Notes: generated by a model from the letters alone, not told the origin. Numbered from the stretch's first letter, positions 1-11,394 are shown. The stretch is 64,000 nucleotides of DNA from Liquidambar formosana (GCA_039720395.1 CM077829.1:22585955-22649954), one strand, 5' to 3'. Program-made: numbers and translations.

Positions 1-2043
1 CTGACTCAACCCTACATGCAATGACTCGACTGACATGCATAAAGACCTATGAAAGACACACTAACAAGCATAAGAGACTCCAATAATATCAATAAACATG
101 ATAACAAAGCTCATTCTAATCAAAAAGATGATATTTCATGTAAAATATGAAAATAGGCCTCCCTACGGCGAGCTTTCTTAAGCGAAACTATCCTAAGATA
201 ATTTCACGTAAAAAAGTCATTATGGGGAGCTGCAATCAACATATCCTCGTAAAATATATACCCTAGAACATAATAGAAGTGATTTCATGCTTAAACACAT
301 CACAGAAGACTCTCATACAAAACCTCACTCAACGAAAAGGATAATTATCCTTAAAAAAGGATAATATCTCCAAAAAACCTATAAAATATACTATATGAAT
401 GCAAACCTAGCATGATTCAACTATCTGCAGCATATATAGAATGATTATGATGAGCAACAACCCAAAAAAACTAAGCTAAGTATGTTGTATAAAACTTGTG
501 TGAATTCAGGGTTATCGAAACCCTAATCCCACAACTATGCATTAAAACCAATGAAACGACTCTAAGACATGCTCAAATTATCATGAATATCATTCATATT
601 ATATATATTAACTAACAGGAGTATCAATTCATGATAACAATCACAGCAACCTAAACATGTGAACTATGCATGATTTAAGAGGATAGAACGAATAAGGCTA
701 TCAAATCCTTAGTAAACCAGGGATTATCAAGCATATAAAGCCATAAACTATCCTAAAATCATTCATATAACATCACATAAACATTGAATTCCATCCATAA
801 GAAGAGTAATTGCATGCACCATAGCTATCTTAACAGAAGAAGAAGAAAGAGAAGAAGGAGAAGCAGAAATTCATGTTCAGCATTGAAGGGATAGGCTTAC
901 CTCTTGTAAACTCTTCCTTGTCTTCAAACCTCTTGTTTCCTTGCTTGCTTGGGGTTGAAGAGCCTCCTCTTGAAGTTCTTCTAGCTCTCCAAACTCGTAG
1001 CTCCCTCTCTCTCTAAGTGTAAAGTGCAATTAACCTCTCCCTATGTGCTGAATATCATGTCCTTTATATAGAGAACTGACCCCCTAAACCAATGGCTAAG
1101 ATTAATTCACTAAATAATGATCCTAGGGCTATTAGAGACTCTCTTGGTGCTCAAACAACTCAAACCTACACACTCCTAAGCTCAGACAAGTTGTTTTGGC
1201 GGAGGAAACCGTCAAAAGAGGGAAAGAAGAGTCAGAATTTGACTTAAAGAAGGATTCCTCGGGTGACCAACTAGGCCTGGACGGTTAGCCGTCTGGGCTT
1301 GGATGGCTGACCGTCCAGCCCCGGACGGTTACCCGAGGGTCCTCTATTTTTTCTCCGCTTTTGACTCCCACTTATTGTAGAAGTCCTAAAATCTTCAAAT
1401 TAAGTCCGATTTTGACGAAATAAAAGCCAAAACGACCGTGTTTCGAAGGGGAACACATTTTTAGGCATTTTAGGACAAAAATCCTCAACCATGGGTGCAT
1501 GGTTAGATTTTACAAAGGTGGTTAACCATGGTGCTTCACCGTCGCTAAGCTGGGTTTGTACACAAGGTCGAACCAAATGCTTTCCCGGTCGAAAATTGAT
1601 CTTTCTAAACATGTTTAGGACATAAATAAAGCCCAATTGAAGTTAAATGAGAGAAAATTGATTGGGTCTTATGAGTCAATTTGAGCAAACCAAGAAAGGG
1701 TCTTTTAGCTAACCCGAACCATTACGAGCCGAATTGATCTTAAACCATTAATTCATGAAATTGAACCTATATATGGACTCTATATAACCATATGAACTTG
1801 ATGGGATGACTCGGGATTCATTCCAAAGTCAAATGGAAAATATACGGCTTAAAAGACGATTATGCCCTTAAAGTCGCAAAAGTTCTTATTGACTATCGAG
1901 ATGAACTCCAAATCACCTCAAAATTCATACACATGATATTCAATGCCTTAGAAACTCAACGCAAAAGACTAGACTCAAAAAGGACTCAAAATCCTACATG
2001 AAATGATATGTCCTAGCTAAGGTAACAAAAATGGGGTGTGACA
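1..2043 (-). repeat. Partial LTR of a Ty3 (Tat/Ogre-type) element, minus orientation
   Basis: Read on the minus strand, the LTR starts at 2043 with TGTCACACCCCA and runs off the left edge of the window. It matches the first ~2 kb of the plus-strand solo LTR at 45924-48914 in order: same start, same stretch near 1080-1150 (46810-46880 there), same end near position 1. It sits inside copia-1 internal sequence: the DNA from 2044 on aligns with copia internal sequence near 30660, so this element jumped into copia-1. A GC-rich block with repeated GGACGGTTA / CCGTCC dyads lies at 1279-1335. No coding region is evident. Assignment to the Tat/Ogre lineage rests on similarity to LTRs that carry a tRNA-Arg primer site elsewhere in the window. 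Confidence 0.75.
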
Positions 2044-4450
2044 GCTTCCATAAGAAAATTCCAATCATTTAGCCTCTAGAGAAACATAAACCTCACATAA
2101 TAGAATTTTGGAATATAATCTCTAGTTAAGTCAATCCCACCATTCACACAGGTTCGATCATCATGACACACTACTCATATAGTAGAATTTTGGAATATGC
2201 CACTTATATCCCCATGATATCACATATATAATAGTATCAAGTAGAATCCATAATGTGGATACCTCCTACATATTTGCAGCCAAGCACCCACATCAAGAAC
2301 CCTAGTCGAGCCTATAATGGTGGAAGGCTATGAAGAGAGCATTCCCTAATGTTTTCTCCATTCATAACTTAATATCTTAGAACAAGAGGGGTTTTAATAG
2401 GTCTCATCAATTTTTAACATACATCCCATGCATAATAAACAATAATAAAGTACCATTGATTGATATTAGTCCTGATCTATATAGGCCAGGGTGACATATA
2501 TCAACTTATGGCATTGGAGCTACTACAATTTTCTCATAAATTAAAGTTCCCACTATGATGATTATGGACTTTAGGGTGATTCAATTTAAGCTAATAAATT
2601 GAATCCAAGGACTATAGGAAGGTATAGGTAATCGTAAAACAATAAATAAAAGCTATGCATGCTCGCTTGAATTTCTTCTTTAAGCTCTTCAAGTCCTTCA
2701 ATGTCCAGCAATGTCTTGTTGGGCTCCACCGTGCTCCATTGGGCTCCACCATGCTCCTTAGTGCACTCTTGATTACATAGCATTTACTTAACTTGAAGAA
2801 GGGGACATAGGGGGAATGTGGGGTACATAAGAGAATGATAGAAAGAGAGAGAGAGAAGGTGGCATGCAAGCCCCAATAAAAATTACATCACCAATAATTA
2901 AATTACAACCCTTTGAAAAATAATACATCCCATAATTATAAGACGGCCAATCACAATTGGTTTATTAGGTCTTAGTCCATAATCGTCATCCATTCACAAT
3001 TATACAATCACATTGCATAAATAAAAGTAGTGTAAGCAATAAAACATATGGGCATTATGGTAACTCTACTAATTGGACTTCATTAATCTCATTAATGCTT
3101 CCTAATCTCATTAGGCAATATTAAATTATTATTTCCAGAATTTAAAATAATGAAAAATAATCAATTATATCAATTTCTAAAATTAGAATTACATTAACCC
3201 TAATTTAGAAACTAATTAATAAATTAAAACTCCTTTTAATCATATAATTTCCCAAAATTATTTTAATCTATCCTAATATGTTTTAATTCTTTGAAACATC
3301 TGATTTTCATCAATCATATTAATCAAAATTATTAGAACAATTAAAACAATTAAATTATACTAATTAGTATCTAATACTATAGTATTAGGAATTAACTAAA
3401 TAAATAAAATAGTTTTATTTTAAATAAAAATTCCATAAAATAAATTTATTCCAAAATTGCTTTAAACAATTTAAAACATCATAAAATTAATCAATATTAA
3501 TTATACAATTAATTTTGGAATAAATTAATGTGGGAAAAAAATCAAATTTTAAATGTATTAGGATTAGGGTTTCTTAAACCTAAACCCTAATGCAATTAAT
3601 TCAATCTGGGTTCATTAATGACCATGGTTGGTCATTAATGTCATAATCCTAACCCTAATTGAACTCATTAATGATGGGAATTAGGGTTTCTAAAACCCTA
3701 GTACACGTAGGATTAGGGTTTCATAGGAAAACCCTAATTGCCGAAAATTGAGTGAAAAGCTTCCATGAAGCTTTCATGGCTGCCACACCTCCACCATGGC
3801 TACTGCCAGCCTATGCAAGGCTTTGGGGTATCCTCCTACATCTAGGTCAAGCACCACAGAGGTGGTGATTAAGGGCTAACAGCCCTAGGTCAAATTTGGG
3901 AGGAGTTTCCAGCCATAAACCCTAGCTGCTGCCTGCTGAAGAAGATAAAGCTATGAAGCTTTCATGGCTGCCACGATCCAACCATGGCTGCCCAAGCTTT
4001 GGAAGCCCTTAAGTGATGTTCCTTCATCAAATACGACCCCCATAGAGAAATTTTGGATGATCAAATCACCCCCAAACAGCCCGCATAATTCTATCTCTAT
4101 TGATTATTCAAAAATCTACCAAAAAAAAAAAAATGATGAAGAAGAGAACTGGTTCTAAAACCCAGCTTGCTGCCATTATGAGGTCTTGAAACCACTTGGG
4201 TTTCAATCCCTAGTGTCCTACAAATCTAATGGAGGTGGTCTCACCTCTGGCCTTGCTCCCATGCTTAAGTTATAAGCCAAAATTCATGGCTATATCAAGC
4301 TGTTCAAAAATCTGCTTTTGCCAGAAAATTTTAAAACTTAAACTTTTTGATTGTTTTTGACTCAAAACTCATACCAATATCAATGATAAACATATATACA
4401 ATATATATATATATATATATATATCAATGATAGACATATATACAATATAT
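2044..4450 (-). mobile_element. Copia-1 internal region, distal leader (no intact gene)
   Basis: Non-coding internal DNA of a minus-strand Ty1/copia element. It aligns in order with internal parts of copia-2 (about 30600-31535, continuing 38869 on) and copia-3 (about 57300-59900): shared CACATTATAGTTTCTTGG-like blocks, an AGAGAGAGA tract followed by GGTGGCATGCAAGCCCC at ~2840-2875, and repeated AAACCCTAA blocks at ~3560-3740. The right end is cut by the viral insertion at 4451; the element resumes at 18736. Short open frames here (for example 2612-2869 minus and 3964-4158 plus) show no conserved domain, and I do not regard them as genes. Confidence 0.75.
4379..4450. repeat. (AT)n microsatellite with a flanking ~28-bp duplication at the left viral junction
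   Basis: A run of AT dinucleotides is bracketed by two near-identical copies of a ~28-bp sequence containing ATCAATGATARACATATATA. Viral sequence starts directly afterwards at 4451. AT-rich dinucleotide runs are a known landing context for endogenous caulimovirids, so this is probably the target site. Confidence 0.8.
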
Positions 4451-4452
4451 AG

Positions 4453-5109
4453 TGTGCCATTCTTAGGAGAAGACTTAGGAAAAATCCTCCTGCATGGTCA
4501 CAAGAATATATAGACACAGTCAAAAGGTTAAAACAGAAGGTTAGGACCCTTCCCTGTCTTAGCCTAGCTGACCCATTAGCATTTAAGATAGTCCAGACCG
4601 ATGCATCAGACATAGGGTATGGTGGCATTCTTATGCAAAGGGTAGATAATATAGACAAAATAGTCAGGTTCACATCTAGCACATGGAACACTGCACAGGC
4701 AAAGTATTCGACAATCAAAAAAGAAATATTATCTATAGTTTTGAGTATTTCAAAATTTCAAGATGATATTTTAAACCAAAAATTTCTACTAAGAGTAGAT
4801 TGCCAAGCTGCAAAACCAGTTTTGAAAAAAGATGTTAAAAACATTGCATCAAAACATATTTTTGCTAGATGGCAGGCAATACTTTCAGTTTTTGACTTTG
4901 ATATAGAATATATTAAAGGAGAAAACAATTGTGTCCCTGATTTCCTCTCCCGTGAGTTCTTACAGGGTCATCTACCCAAAGACCAGGGCAACTCTTCAGA
5001 ATGCCCAAACAAAACAAAGCCAGAGCAAAAGCCCTTCAAAGGCAAACATCCCAGCAAAATCAGCCAAAAAGCCAAGCAACAGGGTCATCTACCCAGCAAA
5101 AGGCAATAG
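4453..5109 (+). pseudogene. Viral ORF1 3' end fragment: RNase H domain and C-terminal tail
   Basis: This is the truncated left end of the integrated viral DNA, open from the junction to a stop at 5107-5109 (219 codons). It retains the RNase H region: an acidic TDASDIGYGG motif (about 4594-4623), a KKEIL glutamate and an RVDCQAA aspartate, as expected for the caulimovirid enzyme that removes the RNA strand during reverse transcription. The start codon and the entire movement protein, coat protein, protease and most of reverse transcriptase are absent. The C-terminal tail reads past the point where the second copy has a TAG (12658-12660); this copy has CAG at 4984-4986. The tail is basic and Gln/Lys-rich, and overlaps the start of ORF2 by 109 nt in another frame. 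Confidence 0.88.
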
Positions 5110-6416
5110 TAAAGAAAAAATGGTTTGAAGATCTCCAAGAAGAAGAGGAGATGCTTGAGCAATATAAGCAACAGCAATTATCCAAACAGCAACAGCAACA
5201 ACTCAGCTTTCAGCGAGTATCCCCAATCAATAAGTCACAGACTTATTCATTGGCAGCTTCCAGCGTTAGGAGTAGTGGCAAAAATCTTGCAACTTCTTCT
5301 AAATCTGAGGAGCCATTAGGAGCTTTTGCTCCAACTTCGCAATTTCTTTTAAAAGACAAAAAACAGGGCAATTTTCGCAAAAACCATAGCCCATATTTTG
5401 AAAAAACCTCTACCTTAGACATTATGGTCTTAGAGAGTGAATTTTCGAAATCGGATATCCCTGATATCCTGGAATCCTATTTTCCACCTGGATTCCATTA
5501 TAAGACAAATGATTTTCGCAAAGACCAGGCATGGTACCAATATGTTTTAGAAAAAGGAACAAAATCAGCCATTTTCAAACATAATCATCCTGAAAATGAT
5601 AAAACTGATGTTTCTTATTCTACCTGTCAAATTTTGAGGGTTCTCAGTCCTTCCGACTAGAGTCAACCTCTTTACCAGCCCAGACAACTCCCCGGCAACA
5701 TTCTGCCTAATCTATATAATTACTTTGATTATGAGAAGGCATGGCAAAATTCTTTCTTTATTCAAAATAAGATCAACCGTCATTCATGGATGATCTATTT
5801 TGATCAGAAGTTTGATATTGAGTCAATACCCTTATGGTTTCTCTCATGGTGGTCATTCTTCGGCCCCATCCAGGAAATCCTTCCAGAGCAGCCAGTCAAC
5901 ATTAGTAAGTCATATACTTACTATGAGCAACATATCCAGCCAAAAATTCATCTGCAAGCTTTCCCAAAACTTTTCCTATTTTATGCCCAATTTGGTCTGG
6001 CATGGATAATGTTTTGGCGTTATGAGTTTACAGGTACACAGCAATGGCCCTGCATAGGGAGATCCTTCCATGTCAAATGGTGGGATAATGCAAAGACAGA
6101 CCATATCACTCCCGAAGCAATTCAGAAATGGTTCCAGAAGCATCCGGCAATATCGTCAACAGTAGGAGACTCATCTAAGGCTCTCCTGTCAAAGAATCAG
6201 CTGATGACAAAGTTAGCAGCTGCTCCTCCCAACAGCAAAGAGCTGAAAGCATATCTCCAAGAAGCTCTTTCATCCCTCAATGAAGAAGATGAACAGGGAT
6301 CCTGTGCTTCAGTCAATTTAGGAGATGACAACGAAGATTACTGTTTTGGGATTCTTCCTCCCATACCTCATCATGCAGCCAACAGACCAGTCAAAGATTC
6401 ACAGCAATTTGATTAG
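5001..6416 (+). pseudogene. Viral ORF2, copy A (unknown function), one internal stop
   Basis: ORF2 starts at an ATG overlapping the end of ORF1 and stays in one frame to 6416, interrupted only by TAG at 5658-5660; copy B has TGG at the matching site (13332-13334). The frame spans 472 codons including its final stop. The N-terminal third is basic and Gln-rich. The C-terminal half is rich in Trp and Phe, with the conspicuous string WFLSWWSFFGP at about 5836-5868, and ends in an acidic tail. I recognise no enzyme motif. A second ORF of unknown function downstream of ORF1 is typical of florendovirus-type genomes. It would be translated from the viral transcript just after the polyprotein, but the sequence gives no role. 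Confidence 0.8.
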
Positions 6417-6581
6417 CAAAAGCAGACAACTCTGGTGCAAAAGACAGACAATCACATAGCCACAGTATTCCCCACTCAACAAAAGCAAATAGTGGGATAC
6501 CTTTCACAAGGTAACAGTATCCGCAACAAGACAACACCGACAGCTAGGCTTCATCATTAGGCCAAGGCTCCCCTTCTCCCA

Positions 6582-6587
6582 TATAAG
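6582..6587 (+). promoter_or_regulatory. TATA-like element of the viral pregenomic RNA promoter (copy A)
   Basis: TATAAG lies in a short GC-richer context (CCCATATAAGGGGAGGC) in the intergenic region. The same element occurs at 14256-14261 in copy B. It is the only TATA-like motif well placed relative to the poly(A) signal. Confidence 0.65.
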
Positions 6588-6739
6588 GGGAGGCAGTTCA
6601 ATGTAAGAGGAGGACGGAAATAGATTAACTTCTTTCCTCCTGGATAGGAATAGATTAACTTTCTTCCTCTCCATTTCCCTGCAATTTGTAATCCTTCTTT
6701 CAGACAACTGCAATTGTAACTCCGCAATATTATCTTAGC

Positions 6740-6745
6740 AATAAA
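6740..6745 (+). terminator. Viral polyadenylation signal AATAAA (copy A)
   Basis: AATAAA is followed by a T-rich stretch, about 155 nt after the TATA-like element; the equivalent is at 14413-14418 in copy B. The spacing agrees with the terminally redundant pregenomic RNA of caulimovirids. Confidence 0.65.
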
Positions 6746-6841
6746 GCAATATTTTGTAAGTCTGCAATTATTATTTTAGTAATTTCTATTTGCTACTTTT
6801 ATTTCTGATTGCATATCTATAGTTTCATTCCTGGGTGTTGT

Positions 6842-6854
6842 TGGTATCAGAGCC
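6842..6854 (+). promoter_or_regulatory. Minus-strand primer-binding site (initiator Met tRNA), intact in copy A
   Basis: TGGTATCAGAGCC is the standard complement of the plant initiator-Met tRNA 3' end used by caulimovirids and many copia elements. In copy B the site is cut after TGGTATCA (14553-14560) by a deletion junction. Confidence 0.9.
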
Positions 6855-6985
6855 ATAGGAGTAGAACATATAGTTATTTATCTATCTTTGCATGCATATT
6901 TCAGGTGGGCAGTAGGGCAGAGGTGAGTAAGTCCCGTAGTAAGACCTTTACCTAAGTGTATGGTGTAGAGAGACAATAGGTAGCT

Positions 6986-9900
6986 ATGTTTTCTAGGATG
7001 ATGTCAATGAAATCTACTGCATCCTCTAGTGAGGAGATAGATATTCCTGAGGAAAAGGAATATATTATAGACAATAAAAAACTTTGCAACTGGAAATTAC
7101 CTAAAATACCTGCAACTGACATTTATGAAGGCAATAGGTTCTTCCCTGGATTTAAGGTTAGAACCAGTGAAGAGACGATTGTAATGGATGGAGAATACAA
7201 GACTGTATTACTCCTCAAAGAAGAAATTATTAAAAGACATTTAGAAGACAATTATCGATTCCTACATGTGGGATTAGTACAAATCTGTGCTAAACCATTA
7301 GGAAGAGATGGACTTAACATGTCTCTATTCATGGCACTTAGAGACTGTAGGTTCAACAATTTTGAGAAGACAATGTTAGGAGGAGTCCAACCGGGTCTCC
7401 ATGCTGGACCAGTATATTTTAATTGTTATCCGGATTTTACCATAAGTTTAACAGATCAAAATATTCTGGATGCACTAACATTGAATGTCAAAATTCACAA
7501 CTCTGAGATGAAGGCAAGATCTCAACCTCTTGCTATCATTTACAGGATACAATATAGGGTGTATTCTACTCTGGTTAATACTCCTGTTGTTAAAAGACAA
7601 AGTGAAAAAGGCAAAACTATATTACTACAAAGTAATTTAAAAGACAAAGAAAATGCAATAATACCAAAAACTCTATTATGGTCTGAGTTGAAATTTCCAG
7701 AAGAATGGAAACTCCCAGATGCTATTAATATAGCAGACTCAGAATCATCGCAACAAACTAGACAAACTACAAAAATTAAGCAATTGGTAGAATATTCTGA
7801 TGGTAGTGCAGGGATTAGATTTAATAATCCTTCTACTCAGTCCTTCAGACTACCCAACTCTAAGCCAATAATTACTGAAGTTCCAGATTCTTCTCGTGCA
7901 TCTTGCTCTTCGAGGGCATCTTGTTCAGCTGTACCAGTAAGAATCTTTAGACAAAATTCATCTTCAAGTTCTGAAGTTCCAGATCTTGAACCTTTAACTC
8001 CTTTGGCAAATCCCCAAGTTCAACCAAATTTACAGGGAGTTCGTAATAATAATATTTCATATCCATATTATGAATCTGCAACAAATCAACAAGAGGACAA
8101 TTCTGAAGAAGAATCTCAGAGTATGTCACCAACTAAAACAGAAATGGAAATACCACCAGGCATAATGATGCTTAGTATACCCTTTGTCATAGACAAAGAT
8201 TTACTAAGGACAGAATTTATGCTTGACAAAAATAAAGAAAAAAGAAGACAATTTTTTGAAAATTATGACAAAGATCAAAAAAGCCAAATACGTACACAGT
8301 GGTATACGTATATGGAGAAAAATCAATTCCATATATCCTTTTTTGAATGGTTTGAAAAGGTATATAAAATGGAAAGCCAAATAAATGTAACAAGTAGAAA
8401 TACGACTACTTGGCAATTAACTCCAAGTAATCAATTGGTAGAATCTGTTCATCCACCTCTGGAACAGATTAAAATACCATATTATAAGGTCAGTATAACA
8501 GCTGCAACTTATAAGGTCAAAACTGAGGAAGAAACACAGCCAATAGGAAAAGATATTAAAAATATCTTTGAGCAAAATAATTATACAAATCAACATATTA
8601 AGACAATTGCTGAACAGTTAACCAGGGTTGAAAATCTGGTTCAAAATGAATCAATTTTACCTAAACAGCAGGATGAAAAACCCCTTTTCATTCCTCATAC
8701 TATACCTAAGCAATATACTAGGCAACTAGCTAAGGGGCAATTACATGCAGAAATTCAAGACAGAATTAGACTTCTTGATGATGTAATTGGCAAATCTGTG
8801 GTACAGGATACACCACAGAAGCCCCAAGCCAGTACTAGTAAGGCAATTACTGTAATAACTCAGAATGATAATATCATAGATTCTGAAACAGAAGCTGATG
8901 ATATTATGCAACAATTTAAGCAACAAGAAGATATGGCTGTTAATGCCATAAGGCATACCCAGCCTATAAAAAATGTTTACCAATATCCTTCTTTTCCTGA
9001 TATGAAGATCGAGGAAAGCAGAAATTACCATCAAGCTTCATATCATGGAGGAACCATCTATGAATGGAACATTGATGGATTAACACAATACCAGATACAA
9101 AACTTATTACATCAAATGACGATGGTAAGTTCAGCATATCAGGCAAAAGATTCAGAAATAACTGATCACGCCATAGCTCATTCTTTAGTTGCCGGTTTTA
9201 CAGGACAACTAAAAGGATGGTGGGATCATACCTTAACCCATCAAGAAAAACAGGCAATACTATATGCAATAAAAACTGACCAACAAGGCAATATAATTAA
9301 AACAGAAGAAGGAGAAGAGATTGAAGATGCAGTGTCAACTTTACTCTTCACAATCTCTAAACATTTTGTTGGAGATCCTTCCAAGTTAAAAGATACAACT
9401 GCAGAAATATTGGCAAATCTCAGATGTAAAAGATTAGGTGATTTTAAATGGTATAAAGATGCTTTTTTAACAAAAGTATTTTTAAGACCAGATAATAATC
9501 AACCTTTTTGGAAAGAAAAGTTTATATCTGGATTACCAACATTATTTGCAGAAACAATTAGGACAAAGCTCAAGGACCAAAATAATGGAATGATTCCTTG
9601 GGAAAAATTGACATATGGAGATTTGATTAGTACAATCCATCAGGCAGGAATAGCCCAGTGTACTCAATTCAAACTCCAGCAACAAATGAAAAAAGAGAAA
9701 ATTAGAAATAAACAAGAATTTGGTTCATTCTGTGAACAATTCGGGTTTACTTCAATAAAGGCAAATCCAAAGAAATATCGCAAATCTTCTTCTAAATATC
9801 ATAAGAAATACCATAGAAGGAGAACCCAAAGTAAACCATCTGATAATCAATATTATCAGAAGTCAAATTTAAAACAACAAAAGGATCATCACAGACCAAA

Positions 9901-10678
9901 TCCTAAAAAGCAATATAGGAAGAAATCTAATAAGCAACAGACCGTCGTTTGTCATCGATGTGGTAAACCTGGCCATTATAAAGCTCAGTGTAGGGTAAAA
10001 CAGACAATTAATGAATTGCAATTTGATTCTGGATTATCCCCAGAGGAGACAAAAACCCTGATCATAAATGCAATTTATAATTCTGACTCTGAATATGAAT
10101 CTTATTCAGAAACAGAAGAAGAAAGACAAATTGATGAAATAAATCATCAGACAGAAACAACATCAGATTCATCTTCTGAATCTGAGCAGCAATGCCAACA
10201 AAATTGTAATCAAAAGTGTTGTAACATGATTAAGAGTAATATTAATCATGAACAACAAACTCTTTTATTGGATATCATTGACAAGATGACTGATCCAATC
10301 TTAAAAAGAGAATATTTGCAAAAACTGCAACAAACAATGAGTAAAGTGCAACAAAAACCCAAAAGGATTTATAACCTACAAGAAATCCTTAATGAAAAAT
10401 ATAAACAGCAACAAACAGAAGAAGTTTCTGTGCAAGATTTGAAACAAGAAATTAAGCAGATGAAAAATGACATAAAAGAATTAAGACAACACTCCAACTT
10501 GCAAAATTTAAGCATTGAAGTTCTACGACAACAGATTTGTCAGTTAGAACAGCAACAGGCTTCTATGAGTAATGGCAAGCAAATTGTCATTCATGAAGCT
10601 GAAGAAGAAGATGACAAAATCACCAAGGAAAGGATAACCTGGGAGAAGAAAATTTTGTTCAACTTCTTAAGCAAATAA
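6986..10678 (+). CDS. Viral ORF1 5' portion: movement protein and coat protein (frame broken at its 3' end)
   Basis: A long open frame of 1230 residues, the largest in the window. Residues ~45-210 match the 30K-type caulimovirid movement protein, including a GPVYFNCYPDF-like segment and an AIIYRIQYRVY-like strand; this protein acts at plasmodesmata. A Ser-rich linker follows, then a conserved segment (residues ~385-470). The coat protein core is near residues 660-930, followed by a Lys/Arg-rich stretch and a CCHC zinc knuckle (C989, C992, H997, C1002) that would bind the packaged RNA. A Glu-rich region and a coiled-coil-like segment (~1110-1195) follow. The last residues are out of frame: this copy has GG at 10632-10633 where the inverted copy has GGG, so the frame leaves the polyprotein and stops at 10676-10678. 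In life this would continue into protease and reverse transcriptase. Confidence 0.92.
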   Translation: MFSRMMSMKSTASSSEEIDIPEEKEYIIDNKKLCNWKLPKIPATDIYEGNRFFPGFKVRTSEETIVMDGEYKTVLLLKEEIIKRHLEDNYRFLHVGLVQICAKPLGRDGLNMSLFMALRDCRFNNFEKTMLGGVQPGLHAGPVYFNCYPDFTISLTDQNILDALTLNVKIHNSEMKARSQPLAIIYRIQYRVYSTLVNTPVVKRQSEKGKTILLQSNLKDKENAIIPKTLLWSELKFPEEWKLPDAINIADSESSQQTRQTTKIKQLVEYSDGSAGIRFNNPSTQSFRLPNSKPIITEVPDSSRASCSSRASCSAVPVRIFRQNSSSSSEVPDLEPLTPLANPQVQPNLQGVRNNNISYPYYESATNQQEDNSEEESQSMSPTKTEMEIPPGIMMLSIPFVIDKDLLRTEFMLDKNKEKRRQFFENYDKDQKSQIRTQWYTYMEKNQFHISFFEWFEKVYKMESQINVTSRNTTTWQLTPSNQLVESVHPPLEQIKIPYYKVSITAATYKVKTEEETQPIGKDIKNIFEQNNYTNQHIKTIAEQLTRVENLVQNESILPKQQDEKPLFIPHTIPKQYTRQLAKGQLHAEIQDRIRLLDDVIGKSVVQDTPQKPQASTSKAITVITQNDNIIDSETEADDIMQQFKQQEDMAVNAIRHTQPIKNVYQYPSFPDMKIEESRNYHQASYHGGTIYEWNIDGLTQYQIQNLLHQMTMVSSAYQAKDSEITDHAIAHSLVAGFTGQLKGWWDHTLTHQEKQAILYAIKTDQQGNIIKTEEGEEIEDAVSTLLFTISKHFVGDPSKLKDTTAEILANLRCKRLGDFKWYKDAFLTKVFLRPDNNQPFWKEKFISGLPTLFAETIRTKLKDQNNGMIPWEKLTYGDLISTIHQAGIAQCTQFKLQQQMKKEKIRNKQEFGSFCEQFGFTSIKANPKKYRKSSSKYHKKYHRRRTQSKPSDNQYYQKSNLKQQKDHHRPNPKKQYRKKSNKQQTVVCHRCGKPGHYKAQCRVKQTINELQFDSGLSPEETKTLIINAIYNSDSEYESYSETEEERQIDEINHQTETTSDSSSESEQQCQQNCNQKCCNMIKSNINHEQQTLLLDIIDKMTDPILKREYLQKLQQTMSKVQQKPKRIYNLQEILNEKYKQQQTEEVSVQDLKQEIKQMKNDIKELRQHSNLQNLSIEVLRQQICQLEQQQASMSNGKQIVIHEAEEEDDKITKERITWEKKILFNFLSK

Positions 10679-10710
10679 CATACCAAAAGTGGAATACTAC
10701 TATAAAAATT

Positions 10711-11394
10711 ATGGTACAAAATCCACAAAACAAAAATGACAAATGTATATTTTTCATAACTGCATTAATTGATACAGGTGCAGATATGAATTGTATACAA
10801 GAAGGAATCATCCCTTCAAAATCCTACAAAAAGACAAAAGAAGAATTAAGTTCGGCCAGTGGAGCTAAACTTAATATCAAATATAAATTAGACAACGTTC
10901 ATATATGTAATGAGGGGACTTGTGTTGAATCAACATTTATCCTTGTTAAAAATCTGAGTAGAGAAGTAATATTGGGTACTCCTTTTATTACTTGTATTCA
11001 GCCTTTTAGCGTTGATACAACAGGAATAACCTCTTACATTAAAGGCAAAGAAACCAAGTTTGAATTCCTTAATCCACCATCGGTTAGGGATGTCAACATA
11101 TTAAAAGATCAATTTGTTTACCAAGAGGAACAAATTAATCTAATTACAAAAAAGACAAAACATTTGAATTTCCTTAAACAAGAAATTCAATATAAGCAGA
11201 TTGAGCAACAATTAAAAGACGGAAAACTGCAATCTGCAATAAAACAATTTGAAGAAAAATTAAAAAAGACAATTTGTTCTGATAATCCTCATACTTTTTG
11301 GCATAGGAATAAGTATATTGTTCATTTGCCATATGAGAAAAATTTTCAGGAAAGTCAAATCCCAACAAAAGCAAGACCGATTCAAATGAATTAG
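10711..11394 (+). pseudogene. Viral ORF1 middle portion: aspartic protease (detached by frameshift, ends at TAG)
   Basis: Open in a different frame from the preceding ORF because of the one-base indel at ~10632. The first ATG in this frame is at 10711, but the homologous inverted copy runs through without a start here, so the ATG is probably fortuitous. The catalytic triad DTGA is at residues 21-24, preceded by the hydrophobic ALI expected of retroviral-type proteases, with a second conserved block VILGTPFI downstream. This protease matures the polyprotein. The segment ends at TAG 11392-11394; the inverted copy has CAG at the equivalent site (16975-16977), so the stop is a secondary lesion that separates protease from reverse transcriptase. 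Confidence 0.88.

Larger units (their letters stand above)
6417..6985 (+). promoter_or_regulatory. Viral intergenic region, copy A: promoter, polyadenylation signal, primer site
   Basis: This 569-nt gene-free stretch lies between ORF2 and ORF1 of the next tandem unit. In order it holds a TATA-like element (6582-6587), a poly(A) signal AATAAA (6740-6745) about 155 nt downstream, and an initiator-Met tRNA primer site (6842-6854). That order fits a caulimovirid, where the greater-than-genome-length RNA starts at the TATA box, passes the poly(A) signal once and stops on the second pass. The ORF1 ATG is at 6986. Confidence 0.8.

Noticed and set aside
8204..9146. Several minus-strand frames opposite the viral coat protein region, repeated at 14636-15578 and 16169-16574
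   Set aside because: Shadows of the forward ORF1; their repetition follows the viral duplications.
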